From NCBI RefSeq assembly GCF_001556865.1, contig NZ_LSJY01000087.1, forward strand, positions 1-20,763: a stretch of 20,763 bases of DNA, read 5' to 3'. The notes below the pieces were generated by a model. That model was given only the letters and a program-made list of their open reading frames with translations. It did no database searches and was not told where the DNA came from. Source of the DNA: Sphingobium sp. CCH11-B1. GTDB lineage: Bacteria; Pseudomonadota; Alphaproteobacteria; Sphingomonadales; Sphingomonadaceae. The position numbers were made by a program, and so were the translations under genes. Positions 1 through 8,287 of the stretch are shown here, piece by piece (the stretch's first letter is position 1; each line of letters begins with the position of its first letter).

Positions 1-37
1 GACCATGCAGCCCGGTGACCACACCCCAAATTACACC

Positions 38-166
38 TCATTGACGGACGTGACCGGTTATTCTGACGAAAGGATGCCAGCGAGGGTAATCGTCAAACCT
101 CGTGATGGCGGTCCAAACCCGCGGAAGCGACGTGTGGATGACGGTTTCATTCTCGACGGTGAACAT
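38..166 (-). pseudogene. Truncated SRPBCC/START-like domain protein (N-terminal remnant)
   Basis: A 42-codon reading frame starts 30 bases after the DUF190 stop, with a Shine-Dalgarno-like GGGAG about 6 bases before the ATG. Its product begins MFTVENETVIHTSLPRVWTA and continues with an FDDYPRWHPFVRI segment. This pattern (a V-x-A-type helix with VW, then YPxWxPF) is how SRPBCC/polyketide-cyclase-like ligand-binding proteins of about 150 residues usually begin. A TGA ends the frame after HVRQ, and I could not follow the rest of the domain in any frame up to the window edge. It therefore looks like the stump of a last operon gene, cut by a nonsense mutation or a recombination junction. The family call rests on about 35 residues and is an inference. 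Confidence 0.45.
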
Positions 167-196
167 GGCTCAGCTCCCGACGTCTCGACGGCCTTT

Positions 197-529
197 TCAG
201 GCTTGATCGTCGCGCGCGCCGAGCAATGTCTCGACCGGCGCGATCGTGATGAGCCCGATGCTACGTATGGTGTTGATCTCCGTCACGAACGTCCGAAGGC
301 GCTCGTCTTCGTCGACGATTTCAACGACCAGGGGATCATTGCGATCGAGGAAGCCAGAGGCATGAATCAGTTTGGAATGCCCGAAGCCGACACGCCCGTT
401 CAGGACCGTCACTCCAAGCAGTTTATGCGCTTTCGCCTTCTCCAGAATCACCTCGAACACGGGACGGTCGCCGCTCATCGCCAGTTCATCGGTGAAGATA
501 CGGAGCAAGGAATAGGATTTGGCTGTCAT
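197..529 (-). CDS. DUF190 family PII-like protein
   Basis: This 110-residue soluble protein fits the DUF190 family in size and sequence: an N-terminal SYSLLRIFTDE strand, a central segment for a helix (PVFEVILEKAKAHKLLGVTVLNGRVGFG), and a late strand-helix unit (PLVVEIVDEDERLRTFVTEI). DUF190 proteins adopt the ferredoxin-like fold of the PII superfamily, whose trimers bind small effectors and regulate transporters. Genes of this kind are known to sit beside cation transporters. Here it follows the RND pump gene by 69 bases in the same direction, so it is probably co-transcribed. I infer a role in tuning or sensing for the efflux system. No nucleotide-binding signature can be assigned by eye, and the effector is unknown. 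Confidence 0.85.
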   Translation of the reverse strand: MTAKSYSLLRIFTDELAMSGDRPVFEVILEKAKAHKLLGVTVLNGRVGFGHSKLIHASGFLDRNDPLVVEIVDEDERLRTFVTEINTIRSIGLITIAPVETLLGARDDQA

Positions 530-556
530 AACGCTGTCCTCTCTTCGTTTCGTGTC

Positions 557-595
557 GAGGGGCCGACGACGTTTGCGGTTCGCCGCCGGCCCCTC
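557..595 (-). other. Stable intergenic hairpin between the RND pump and DUF190 genes
   Basis: The gap between the pump stop and the DUF190 start holds two 15-base arms (557-571 and 581-595) around a 9-base loop. In the leftward transcript the arms pair fully if two G-U pairs are allowed. No run of U follows, so it does not look like a normal intrinsic terminator. It more likely blocks exonucleases or lowers expression of the downstream gene relative to the pump. Confidence 0.6.
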
Positions 596-598
596 TTG

Positions 599-3500
599 CT
601 AGTTGGCCGGCAAGGGCTCATGCGGCTCTGCGCGCTCATCCCTTTGCCCGCGCCCGGCCATGTAGCGGGACATGAGCGCAGTGATCGCCGGCAGGACCAG
701 CAGGGTGAGCGCCGTGCAGGTGATGAGGCCCCCGATCACGACTGTCGCGAGCGGACGCTGCACCTCGGCGCCGGTGCCCGTGGCGAGCGCCATCGGCACG
801 AAGCCGAGGCTGGCGACCAATGCGGTCATCAGCACTGGCCGGACACGTTCCATCGCGCCGCCGATGATCGCTTCATCCTCATCGACGCCATCGTCACGCC
901 GCTTTCGGATCGCGCTCATCATGACGAGGCCGTTGAGCACGGCGACGCCCGACAGGGCGATGAACCCAACCGCCGCCGTGATCGAGAAGGGTATGCCACG
1001 CAACAGCAGCGCAAACACCCCACCCGCCAGCGCCATCGGCACTGCCGAGAACACGATCGCCGCCGGCACGAAGCCGCCGAGCGCCATGTAAAGCAGTGCG
1101 TAAATGGCGAGGAAGCAGATCGGAACCACAATCAGCAGGCGCAAACGTGCCGACTGGAGGCTTTCAAACGTGCCGCCCCAATCGGTATACATGCCAGCGG
1201 GCAGATTGAGCTGGCCGATCTTCTCCTGGGCTTCGGTGACGAAGCCCCCGAGATCGCGACCGCGCACATTGACCTGCACGACGACCATGCGCTTGCCGTT
1301 CTCACGGCTGATCTGGTTCAACCCTTGTGTGTAGCTGAACCGTGCCACCTCGCGCAGCGCGATCGAGCGCGCGACCTCGCCCGGTCCTGCGGGCAGCATG
1401 ACCGGAATCGCGCCAAGCGTTTCCAGATCGTCGCGCTGCGCGTCCGGCAGTCGCACCACCACTGAGAAGCGCCGATCGCCCTCGAACAGCAGCCCGGCCT
1501 CGCGCCCGCCGAGCGCGGCGGCGACGGTGTTCGCCACCTCCTCGACCGACAGGCCGTAACGCGCCGCAGCCTGCCGATCGATCTTAACGTCGAAGGTCGG
1601 CGCACCCGATGTTTGCTCTGCGCTGACGTCACCGGCGCCCGGTATCGAGCGAAGGATACCGGCGATCCGGTTGGCCTGGGCACTCATCGCGCCGAGGTCG
1701 TCGCCATAGAGCTTGACCGCGACATCCGCGCGCACGCCGGCGATGAGTTCGTTGAAGCGCATCTGAATGGGCTGCTGAATCTCGGTGCGATTGCCGATCA
1801 GCGGCTTCATCCGTTCCTCGATTCGCTTAAGGATGTCCTCCTTCGACTTGACCTCGGCCGGCCACTCATCCTCGGGCTTGGGGATGACATAGGTGTCCGA
1901 GGCGTTGGGCGGCATCGGGTCGGTGCCAAGGTCGGCGTTGCCGTTCTTGGAAAAGACCAATGCCACCTCCGGTAGCGATTTCAGCGCATTTTCTATCTGA
2001 AGCTGCATCTGCGTCGACTGGTCGATTGAGGCCGAGGGCACGCGGAAGTTGGTAACGGTGATGTCCTTCTCGTCGAGCTGCGGCATGAACTCCTCGCCGA
2101 GCAGGCCGAAGGCGAATATCGCCGCCACGAACACGCCCGCGCCACTGGCGACAAACGGCAGTGGATGCGCCACCGCTTTGGTCAGGAGTGGCGCGTATTT
2201 CTCCTTGAACCAGCGGATCGGCTTCACCTCCGTCTCGCTGACCTTGCCGGTGATCACGAGCGCGATCATGGCGGGCACGAAGGTCAGCGACAGCACGAAG
2301 GCGGACGCGAGCGCCACCATCAGGGTGATCGCCATCGGCGCGAAGGTCTTACCCTCGACGCCCTGGAAGGTGAGCAGCGGCACGAAGACCAGGAAGATGA
2401 TGAGCTGGCCATAGACGGTCGGCCGGATCATCTCCTGTGCGGCGAGTGTGGTTTCCTCCATGCGTTCGGATCGGGTAAGAAGCCGTCCTTCATGCTCCTG
2501 CCGCTCCGCAAGGCGTCTGAGCGCGTTCTCCACGATGATGACCGCGCCGTCGACGATCAAGCCGAAGTCGAGCGCGCCGAGACTCATGAGGTTTCCCGAC
2601 ACGCCGAGCCTGTTCATGCCGGTAGCGGTCATGAGCATGGTGATCGGGATCACTGCCGCGGTGATGAGCGCTGCACGGATATTGCCCAGCAGCAGGAACA
2701 GGACGACGATGACGAGCAAAGCGCCTTCGACGAGATTCTTCTCGACAGTGGCGATGGTGGCGTTGACGAGCTTGGAACGATTGTAAACGGGCTCCGCGAA
2801 GACGTCGGGTGGAAGTGCCCGGTTGATTTCCGTGAGCTTGTCTGCCGCGCTGGTGGCAACGATCCGGCTGTTGCTGCCGGTCAGCATCAGCACGGTCGAA
2901 ATGACCGCCTCCGATCCCATGCGGCTGCCCGAGCCGGTGCGGACCGCGCCACCGATCTCGACGTGACCGACATCCTTCACACGCACCGGCACGCCGGCGC
3001 GCGTGGCTACGACCGCCTCCTCAATGTCCTGGATCGACTTGAGGCGTGCGTCGGCGCGGACAAGGAAACTTTCACCGGCCCGCCGAATGTAATTGGAACC
3101 GGCAGAGAGGTTGGCCCGCTCCAGCGAGTCTGCCAGCTCCGTGATCGAGAGACCATAGGAAGCCAGCGCATTGAGGTTGGGTTGGACGAGATACTGCTTC
3201 ACATAGCCGCCGTTGGAATCGACGCCGGCCACGCCCTGCACCGTCCGCATCTGCGGGCGAATGATCCAGTCCTGCACCGTCCGCAGATAAGCCGCCTTGG
3301 CGAGTTCGGTCGTCAGCTTCTCGCCTTCGGGCGTGAGATAGCTGCCGTCCGACTGCCAGCCGGGCTTTCCGTTCTCGATCTTCACGCCCTTCCCGTCGGG
3401 ATGGCGGAAGGCGACCGAGTAGAAGAAAATCTCCCCGAGGCCGGTGCTGAGCGGCGCCAGATTGGGCTGGACGCCGGCAGGCAGGCTATCCCTTGCCTGG

Positions 3501-3844
3501 GCGAGCCGTTCGGTCACTTGCTGCCGCGCGAAATAGATGTTGGTGTCGTCGGTGAATACCGCCGTCACCTGGCTGAATCCGTTGCGCGTCAGTGATCGGG
3601 TCAGGGTGAGGCCGGGAATACCGGCCAACGCGGTTTCGACCGGAAACGTGACCTGCTTTTCCATGTCGACGGGACCAAGCGTCGGATTGAAGGTGTTGAT
3701 CTGCACCTGACGGTTGGTGACGTCGGGCACGGCGTCGATCGGCAGTTTGGTGATTTGCCATGCGCCGATGCCGACGATGATGAGGACGAGGAAGGCGACG
3801 AACCATCGCCCCCTCACCGAGAGGCTGAGGATACGCGCGATCAT
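599..3844 (-). CDS. czcA: CzcA/CnrA-type heavy-metal efflux RND permease
   Basis: At 1081 residues this is a full-length HME-type RND proton antiporter, the inner-membrane motor of a tripartite export system. It has the expected plan: N-terminal helix (about residues 12-30), large periplasmic loop, helices 2-6, second periplasmic loop, helices 7-12. The helix-4 motif LDFGLIVDGAVIIVEN places Asp426, Asp432 and Glu439 with the 6 and 7 residue spacing of CzcA Asp402, Asp408 and Glu415, the proton-relay residues of the divalent-cation subclass. CusA-type Cu/Ag pumps lack the first Asp, so Zn, Co, Cd or Ni is the likely substrate class. Its ATG overlaps the stop of the membrane-fusion gene by 4 bases (ATGA). 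The gene symbol is by class; cnrA or nccA would fit equally well. Confidence 0.95.
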   Translation of the reverse strand: MIARILSLSVRGRWFVAFLVLIIVGIGAWQITKLPIDAVPDVTNRQVQINTFNPTLGPVDMEKQVTFPVETALAGIPGLTLTRSLTRNGFSQVTAVFTDDTNIYFARQQVTERLAQARDSLPAGVQPNLAPLSTGLGEIFFYSVAFRHPDGKGVKIENGKPGWQSDGSYLTPEGEKLTTELAKAAYLRTVQDWIIRPQMRTVQGVAGVDSNGGYVKQYLVQPNLNALASYGLSITELADSLERANLSAGSNYIRRAGESFLVRADARLKSIQDIEEAVVATRAGVPVRVKDVGHVEIGGAVRTGSGSRMGSEAVISTVLMLTGSNSRIVATSAADKLTEINRALPPDVFAEPVYNRSKLVNATIATVEKNLVEGALLVIVVLFLLLGNIRAALITAAVIPITMLMTATGMNRLGVSGNLMSLGALDFGLIVDGAVIIVENALRRLAERQEHEGRLLTRSERMEETTLAAQEMIRPTVYGQLIIFLVFVPLLTFQGVEGKTFAPMAITLMVALASAFVLSLTFVPAMIALVITGKVSETEVKPIRWFKEKYAPLLTKAVAHPLPFVASGAGVFVAAIFAFGLLGEEFMPQLDEKDITVTNFRVPSASIDQSTQMQLQIENALKSLPEVALVFSKNGNADLGTDPMPPNASDTYVIPKPEDEWPAEVKSKEDILKRIEERMKPLIGNRTEIQQPIQMRFNELIAGVRADVAVKLYGDDLGAMSAQANRIAGILRSIPGAGDVSAEQTSGAPTFDVKIDRQAAARYGLSVEEVANTVAAALGGREAGLLFEGDRRFSVVVRLPDAQRDDLETLGAIPVMLPAGPGEVARSIALREVARFSYTQGLNQISRENGKRMVVVQVNVRGRDLGGFVTEAQEKIGQLNLPAGMYTDWGGTFESLQSARLRLLIVVPICFLAIYALLYMALGGFVPAAIVFSAVPMALAGGVFALLLRGIPFSITAAVGFIALSGVAVLNGLVMMSAIRKRRDDGVDEDEAIIGGAMERVRPVLMTALVASLGFVPMALATGTGAEVQRPLATVVIGGLITCTALTLLVLPAITALMSRYMAGRGQRDERAEPHEPLPAN

Positions 3845-4998
3845 TCCGCCGACTCCTTTTCGAGTTCGGCTTTCAGCAGGAAAGCGTTGGTGGTGGCGAT
3901 CGGCGTCCCGGCCTTGAGGCCGGAGACGATGGCAACGAGCCCGCCGCTGCGGCTGCCGGCCTGGACCGTCTGCGCCTTGAAGCCGTCACGGGTCCGAACG
4001 AAGACGACGGTGCGATCCCCGATCGTCTGCACGGCATCCTGCGGCACCATAACGCCATCTTTGACGGCACCGCCGCTCGCAAAAATGCGCGCCTGGACGA
4101 GCTGCCCCGGAGCGAGCAAGCCCGCGTCACCCTTCGGCTCGATGACGACGGTCGCTGCCCGGCTCTGCGGATCGATCACGCCGGTCGCGGACCGGACGCG
4201 GCCCTCGATGGTGCGGCCGTCGCTGACGGTGAGTTCGACGCGATCGCCTGTGCGCACGCGCCCGGCGTCTGCCGGAGGAATGCTGGCCGTGATTTGCAGA
4301 CGGCGCGGATCGGCAACGCGGAACAGTTCGGTTTCCGCAGCGACGAACTGGCCGAGATTGGCGGGAGCCGACGTGATGCGGCCACTGACCGGGCTCACCA
4401 CCGCGACCGAGCGGCCGTCTCTCGACACCCTTGCTGCGCCCGCAGCCGCGCTCGCCCGGCGGGCATCGGCCTGTGCGACGGCGAGATTCGCTTCGGCGGC
4501 TTCATAGTCAGCTCTCGGACTCACACCTTGCGCCAGCAAGCCCCGCTCACGCGCGAGCTGGCGGTTGGCGAGCGTGACGCGCGCCGCCGCCGCCGCCTGA
4601 TCGGCGGCGATCGTCGAAGCATCCCGGCTCTCAACGAGAGCGAGGGTTTCACCTTGCCCGACGGGATCGCCGATCCGCTTGAAGATTCGGGTCACGGTGC
4701 CGGGCGCTCTTGCGGTCAACACCGCCTCGGCATCCGGCGTAGCTTCAACCGTGGCGGCGGCCGGGATCGCCGCGTCCAGTTCACCGGACGCGGCGGGAGC
4801 AATGCCGATCTGTGACGCGGCGATGCCCTGCTGCGATATGGCTATCGTATCGGTTGGTGCAGCCGAAGCTTGCGACTCCGTTTCTGCTGCCGGAGCAGAG
4901 GCGGAAGGCTGCGTGAGGCGCGCGGCACCGAAGCCGAGCGCGGCGGCGGCGACCAGCCCAAGGGCGGCACCGGCATAGAGGCGGTTCTTGTCGTTCAT
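3841..4998 (-). CDS. czcB: CzcB-type efflux RND periplasmic adaptor (membrane fusion protein)
   Basis: This 385-residue protein joins the RND pump to the outer-membrane channel. A short cytosolic N terminus (MNDKNR) is followed by a hydrophobic Ala/Leu/Gly segment (about residues 8-25), acting as a signal anchor. Then come a barrel-sandwich/lipoyl-like part (ARAPGTVTRIFKRIGDPVGQGE), an alpha-hairpin rich in Ala, Arg and Glu (about residues 130-195), the second lipoyl half (SPVSGRITSAPANLGQFV), a beta-barrel region and a C-terminal membrane-proximal domain (GVMVPQDAVQTIGDRTVVFV). It lacks the long His-rich N-terminal domain of some CzcB proteins. Both ends overlap the neighbouring czc genes by 4 bases, so translation is coupled. 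Confidence 0.93.
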   Translation of the reverse strand: MNDKNRLYAGAALGLVAAAALGFGAARLTQPSASAPAAETESQASAAPTDTIAISQQGIAASQIGIAPAASGELDAAIPAAATVEATPDAEAVLTARAPGTVTRIFKRIGDPVGQGETLALVESRDASTIAADQAAAAARVTLANRQLARERGLLAQGVSPRADYEAAEANLAVAQADARRASAAAGAARVSRDGRSVAVVSPVSGRITSAPANLGQFVAAETELFRVADPRRLQITASIPPADAGRVRTGDRVELTVSDGRTIEGRVRSATGVIDPQSRAATVVIEPKGDAGLLAPGQLVQARIFASGGAVKDGVMVPQDAVQTIGDRTVVFVRTRDGFKAQTVQAGSRSGGLVAIVSGLKAGTPIATTNAFLLKAELEKESAE

Positions 4999-6263
4999 TG
5001 GACCGGTTCTCCGGTGATGGTGAGGCCCTGGAGACGGGCGAGATTGGCGCGGGCATCGAGGCGGGCAGCGGCAGCGTCGAGAACGACCCCGCGCGCAAGT
5101 CCCAGCCCGTGCCTTGCCGCGATGAGTTCGATCAGGGGCGACTTGCCGGACTCGTAGGCGATGCGAGCAAGCCGGTAGGTCTCGTCTGCCGTTCGCAGCG
5201 TCTGTTCGGCCGCTGCGACACGCGCGTCCGCCGCTTCGTTGAGGGCGACAGCGGCGCTGATTTCTGCTTCCAATTCTAGCAAGGTAGCATTTGCCCGCGC
5301 TTCCGCGCCGCGTAGCTCCGCCTGGGCGGCGGCAATGTTCCCGCGATTGCGATCGAACAGCGGAAAGGGGACAGTTATCCCCGCGATGATCGCATTGGCC
5401 TTGTCGACTTCCAAACGACGGACGCCGACTGACGCCGTCACGTCCGGCACTGCTTGACGCCGTGCCACGATCACACGATGCGCTGCCGCCTCTCGCTCAG
5501 CCTTGGCGGCGAGGTAAGGTGCGGTCTGCATCGGGTCCACGGGACCATAGCCGGACCGCGCCTCGAACCTTCCCAGGAGAGGTTCGGACAAGGTAGTGAA
5601 CGGTGTCGTCTGACCAGCAAGCGCGGAAAGGCGCGCATAGGCGCCGACCCGCTCGGCCTTCGCCGTGTCCACGGATGCCCGTAAAGAATTGACCTCGGTC
5701 TCGGCCTGAAGGCTGCGCAGCCGCGCTTCCTTTCCAGCCCCAACGAGCGCGCGTGCAGCACGCAGGTCAGTCTCGGCCTCCTCGACTTCATCTTCCGCCA
5801 GAGTGATTCGTCGATCAGCGATCTCCGCCGCGCCGTAAGCGCGGGCAAGATCATAGGCATAGGCCAGGCGACCATCCCTGCTCCTGGCGCGAGCGGCTAC
5901 GACTCCCGCTTCGCCAGCCGCAATGCGCGCGGAGCGTTTGCCGCCCAGCTCGATGACCTGGTTGAGTTGCAGTGTGCTCTCGGCCCGGTCGAAACCTCTA
6001 TAGGGCTGTTGACCGGCGATGTTCTCGGTCATCACCCCAATGCTGGGATTGGGCCGTGCCCGTGCTTGCCGGGCCAGGCCCTCGGCGCGTTCGACATCTG
6101 CTTCCAGGATCACCTGACGCGGCGCTTCCTGTGTCTCGCGAAAGAGTTCTGCGAAAGGCGGGGCGGTTTGCGCGTTTACACTTGTGCACATCAGGCCGCC
6201 GGCCGCCGTGAACAGGCCAAACAGCGCCACGCGAACGCGCCGTTGGCCGATATAATCGGTCAT
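4995..6263 (-). CDS. czcC: CzcC-type outer-membrane efflux channel (TolC family)
   Basis: This 422-residue protein is the outer-membrane factor of the tripartite pump. A signal peptide is visible (RRVRVALFGLFTAAGGLMC, with likely cleavage near VNA-Q at about residue 31). The mature part shows the duplicated outer-membrane-efflux layout of long Ala/Glu/Arg-rich helices, with ARPNPSIGV in the first repeat and RRQAVPDVTASVGVRR in the second, as in TolC/CzcC proteins. A good ribosome site (AAGGA, 8 bases before the ATG) decides the start. It is the first of the three pump genes, 51 bases after the upstream small gene, and its stop overlaps the adaptor gene start by 4 bases. Confidence 0.93.
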   Translation of the reverse strand: MTDYIGQRRVRVALFGLFTAAGGLMCTSVNAQTAPPFAELFRETQEAPRQVILEADVERAEGLARQARARPNPSIGVMTENIAGQQPYRGFDRAESTLQLNQVIELGGKRSARIAAGEAGVVAARARSRDGRLAYAYDLARAYGAAEIADRRITLAEDEVEEAETDLRAARALVGAGKEARLRSLQAETEVNSLRASVDTAKAERVGAYARLSALAGQTTPFTTLSEPLLGRFEARSGYGPVDPMQTAPYLAAKAEREAAAHRVIVARRQAVPDVTASVGVRRLEVDKANAIIAGITVPFPLFDRNRGNIAAAQAELRGAEARANATLLELEAEISAAVALNEAADARVAAAEQTLRTADETYRLARIAYESGKSPLIELIAARHGLGLARGVVLDAAAARLDARANLARLQGLTITGEPVQ

Positions 6264-6314
6264 TTGGATTTTCCTTGAGGTTATGCTTGCGGAACGCCGG
6301 TCGGCGCGCGGGCA

Positions 6315-6755
6315 TCAGCCTCGTGGGGGACGCAGAAGGGCTTCCGGTAAAAGACCGCTGATGACGAAGTCTTTGGAAACGAACCAGTCGCCTGAAACGG
6401 CGAAGAAAGTAGCAGTCATGCCAGTGCTAGGCACGATGTCCGCCAACCCATGAATGACCGTGTGGGTCGCCTTATGAAGATCGACTTCCGGCATGGACGG
6501 ACTATCGTCATCATGCTGGACAAGAGCGCTTTCGATCCTCGTCTCATCATGGCCGGCCATCGAACTGTGCCAAGCATTCAAGCCGAGCACGTTGAGCATC
6601 GCTAGCATGGCCAACAGCGCGCCAACGATGAGGTATCGATTGGCGGCTTTTGCATGAAGGACATGGCGTTGGCCGAGGCGCATCTTCTTTTTACTATCGG
6701 CAAATGCGCAAATCGGCAATCCCGACCTTCCCGCAAGACAGCGAACGGCCCTCAT
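6315..6755 (-). CDS. Small one-helix protein of unknown function in the efflux operon
   Basis: I do not recognise a named family. I chose the ATG at 6755 because it overlaps the stop of the MFS gene by exactly 4 bases (ATGA) and is preceded by a GAGG-containing Shine-Dalgarno, matching the coupled junctions elsewhere in this operon. This gives 146 residues; an in-frame ATG at 6683 would give 122. The protein has a basic N terminus, one clear membrane helix (about residues 42-60, LIVGALLAMLAMLNVLGLNAW), and then a polar, probably periplasmic tail with several His and Asp (MAGHDE, VQHDDD, DLHKATHTVIH). Its place between the exporter and the RND channel suggests a metal-binding or assembly accessory. 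That is inference only. Confidence 0.7.
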   Translation of the reverse strand: MRAVRCLAGRSGLPICAFADSKKKMRLGQRHVLHAKAANRYLIVGALLAMLAMLNVLGLNAWHSSMAGHDETRIESALVQHDDDSPSMPEVDLHKATHTVIHGLADIVPSTGMTATFFAVSGDWFVSKDFVISGLLPEALLRPPRG

Positions 6756-8095
6756 GCCCGCCTCGCCCAATGCGGGTGGAGATCGTCGATCATATAGGCG
6801 TGTGCGGCACCGTCGCCCGTATGATATAGACGAATATGCTCATGATCCTTCGGTAGATCGTCATGCTCGTGCGGCACGACATCGGGGTCGTCAGACGGCC
6901 AAAATAGCAAGGCAAAAATCGTGCCCGCACTTGCAAAAATCGCCATCGCACCGAACGCAGCGGTCATGGAGATATTGGCGCCGAGTTGACCAACCAGCGG
7001 ATAGCATATCAGCCAGCATATGTGGCTGAGAGCAAACTGTGCGGCAAACAGCGCCGGCCTGTCTTCTGCATTGGCCGATCGTTTGAGCAACCGCCCCGAA
7101 GGCGTGACGCTCATCGAATATGCGATCCCCAGCACGACCCAACCAGCGAGCAACATGTGCCAGTACGAAGGACCGACCGGAACGGCGATACTGATCCAGG
7201 TCATTGCGCCGAGGCCCACAGACAGGGCGACAGCTGCACCGACCATAACCCTTCGATCATCGATCCTGTCGAGCAATCGGGGCAGAAGCAGGGCTGCGGC
7301 GATCGAACCCAGACCATAAGCTGCCAGAGTCAGCGCCACGTCGCGTTGGGCCATCCCGAGTAAGCTCTGGACGATGACCACGGTGTTGACGATTACCATA
7401 GAGCTGGCGGCGGCGGCGGACAAGGTAATCGCCAGCAGACCGAGCAAGCGCGGCGTCTGGAGGTAGATACGCATCCCGCGCGTGGTCTTGGCATAGAGGC
7501 TTTCCTGCCGATCTGCTGACCGCTCGGCGCGCGGCAGAATGACCGAAACGACTAGCAGCGCCGAACCGATGAAACCGATCGCCGTGCCGGAAAACAGCCA
7601 ATGGAAATTGATCACGGTCAACAAGGCGGCCGCCAGCATCGGGCTGGTGATATTCTCCATGTCATAGGCGAGGCGCGACAGCGAGAGCGCGCGGGTATAG
7701 TCGCGCTCATCGGGCAGGACGTCGGGAATGGTCGCCTGGAAGGTCGGCGTAAATGCCGCCGAGGCAGCCTGGAGCACGAAGATCAGGACATAGATTTGCC
7801 AAATCTCGCTCACGAAGGGCAGGCAGATCGCAACGGCCGCGCGCACGAGGTCCAGAGAAACGAGCAGCGCCCTGCGCGGGACGCGATCAGCAAAGGCCCC
7901 GGCGATGGGCGCAATCCCGATATAGGCGACCATCTTGATAGCGAGAGCTGTTCCCAAGACAGCGCCCGCATTGCCGCCAGCGAGATCGTAGGCCAGCAAG
8001 CCGAGCGCCACGGTCGCAAGGCCGGTCCCGACCAGGGCGATGACCTGGGCGAGCAGCAGATGCCGGTAGGTTCGGTTCGCAAGAACGGCGAGCAT
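6752..8095 (-). CDS. MFS metal exporter with His-rich C-terminal tail (NreB/NcrC-like)
   Basis: This 447-residue major facilitator protein has about 12 hydrophobic segments and the loop 2-3 motif GAFADRVPRRALL (about residues 66-78). It is first in the efflux operon, divergent from a metal-sensing repressor. The cytoplasmic tail is His/Asp-rich (EHDDLPKDHEHIRLYH, then HAYMIDDLHPHW), as in nickel exporters of the NreB type, so export of Ni or Co is likely. I place the start at 8095, where GGAA lies about 5 bases upstream. An in-frame ATG at 8116 (454 residues) abuts the operator palindrome with no proper ribosome site. The substrate is inferred from context and tail; the fold is clear. Confidence 0.85.
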   Translation of the reverse strand: MLAVLANRTYRHLLLAQVIALVGTGLATVALGLLAYDLAGGNAGAVLGTALAIKMVAYIGIAPIAGAFADRVPRRALLVSLDLVRAAVAICLPFVSEIWQIYVLIFVLQAASAAFTPTFQATIPDVLPDERDYTRALSLSRLAYDMENITSPMLAAALLTVINFHWLFSGTAIGFIGSALLVVSVILPRAERSADRQESLYAKTTRGMRIYLQTPRLLGLLAITLSAAAASSMVIVNTVVIVQSLLGMAQRDVALTLAAYGLGSIAAALLLPRLLDRIDDRRVMVGAAVALSVGLGAMTWISIAVPVGPSYWHMLLAGWVVLGIAYSMSVTPSGRLLKRSANAEDRPALFAAQFALSHICWLICYPLVGQLGANISMTAAFGAMAIFASAGTIFALLFWPSDDPDVVPHEHDDLPKDHEHIRLYHTGDGAAHAYMIDDLHPHWARRA

Positions 8096-8115
8096 GGTTT
8101 CCAACGAGTCGGGCA

Positions 8116-8133
8116 TATCCCCCCAGGGGGATA
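8116..8133. promoter_or_regulatory. Probable CsoR/RcnR-family operator (G/C-tract palindrome)
   Basis: TATCCCCCCAGGGGGATA has two perfect 8-base arms around a central CA. CsoR, RcnR, InrS and CstR-type repressors bind sites of this design: a run of G or C flanked by TA-rich ends with dyad symmetry. It lies just downstream of the predicted -10 of the leftward operon, so it would cover the transcription start, and the repressor gene is divergent next to it. Confidence 0.75.
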
Positions 8134-8139
8134 CTTGCC

Positions 8140-8167
8140 TTTATCCTCGTTGCGGTTAAAAGGTCAA
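8140..8167 (-). promoter_or_regulatory. Predicted promoter of the leftward efflux operon
   Basis: Reading leftward, a -35 TTGACC (8162-8167) is separated by 16 bases from a -10 GATAAA (8140-8145). A start point about 7 bases on would fall at about 8133, the first base of the G/C palindrome. Bound repressor would therefore block initiation. No equally clear promoter was found for the rightward repressor gene. Confidence 0.55.
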
Positions 8168-8287
8168 TAAAGGACTGGTGTCGATCGCTCTTTCGGTCGG
8201 TGGCATCATGATCAAATTCCTACCTGGCGGTCGGTGAACCGAAAACTACGTCTCGACAGCATGACCTTAGGTAACGATGATAAGAAG

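Noticed and set aside
5..1465. Long rightward open frame (486 codons) opposite the pump and DUF190 genes
   Set aside because: It runs antisense to conserved CzcA and DUF190 sequence, is rich in Arg, His, Asp and Gln as expected of a GC-rich antisense frame, and shows no recognisable domain.
2165..3595. Long rightward open frame (476 codons) opposite the pump gene
   Set aside because: Antisense to the well-conserved CzcA periplasmic and membrane parts; composition typical of a shadow frame.
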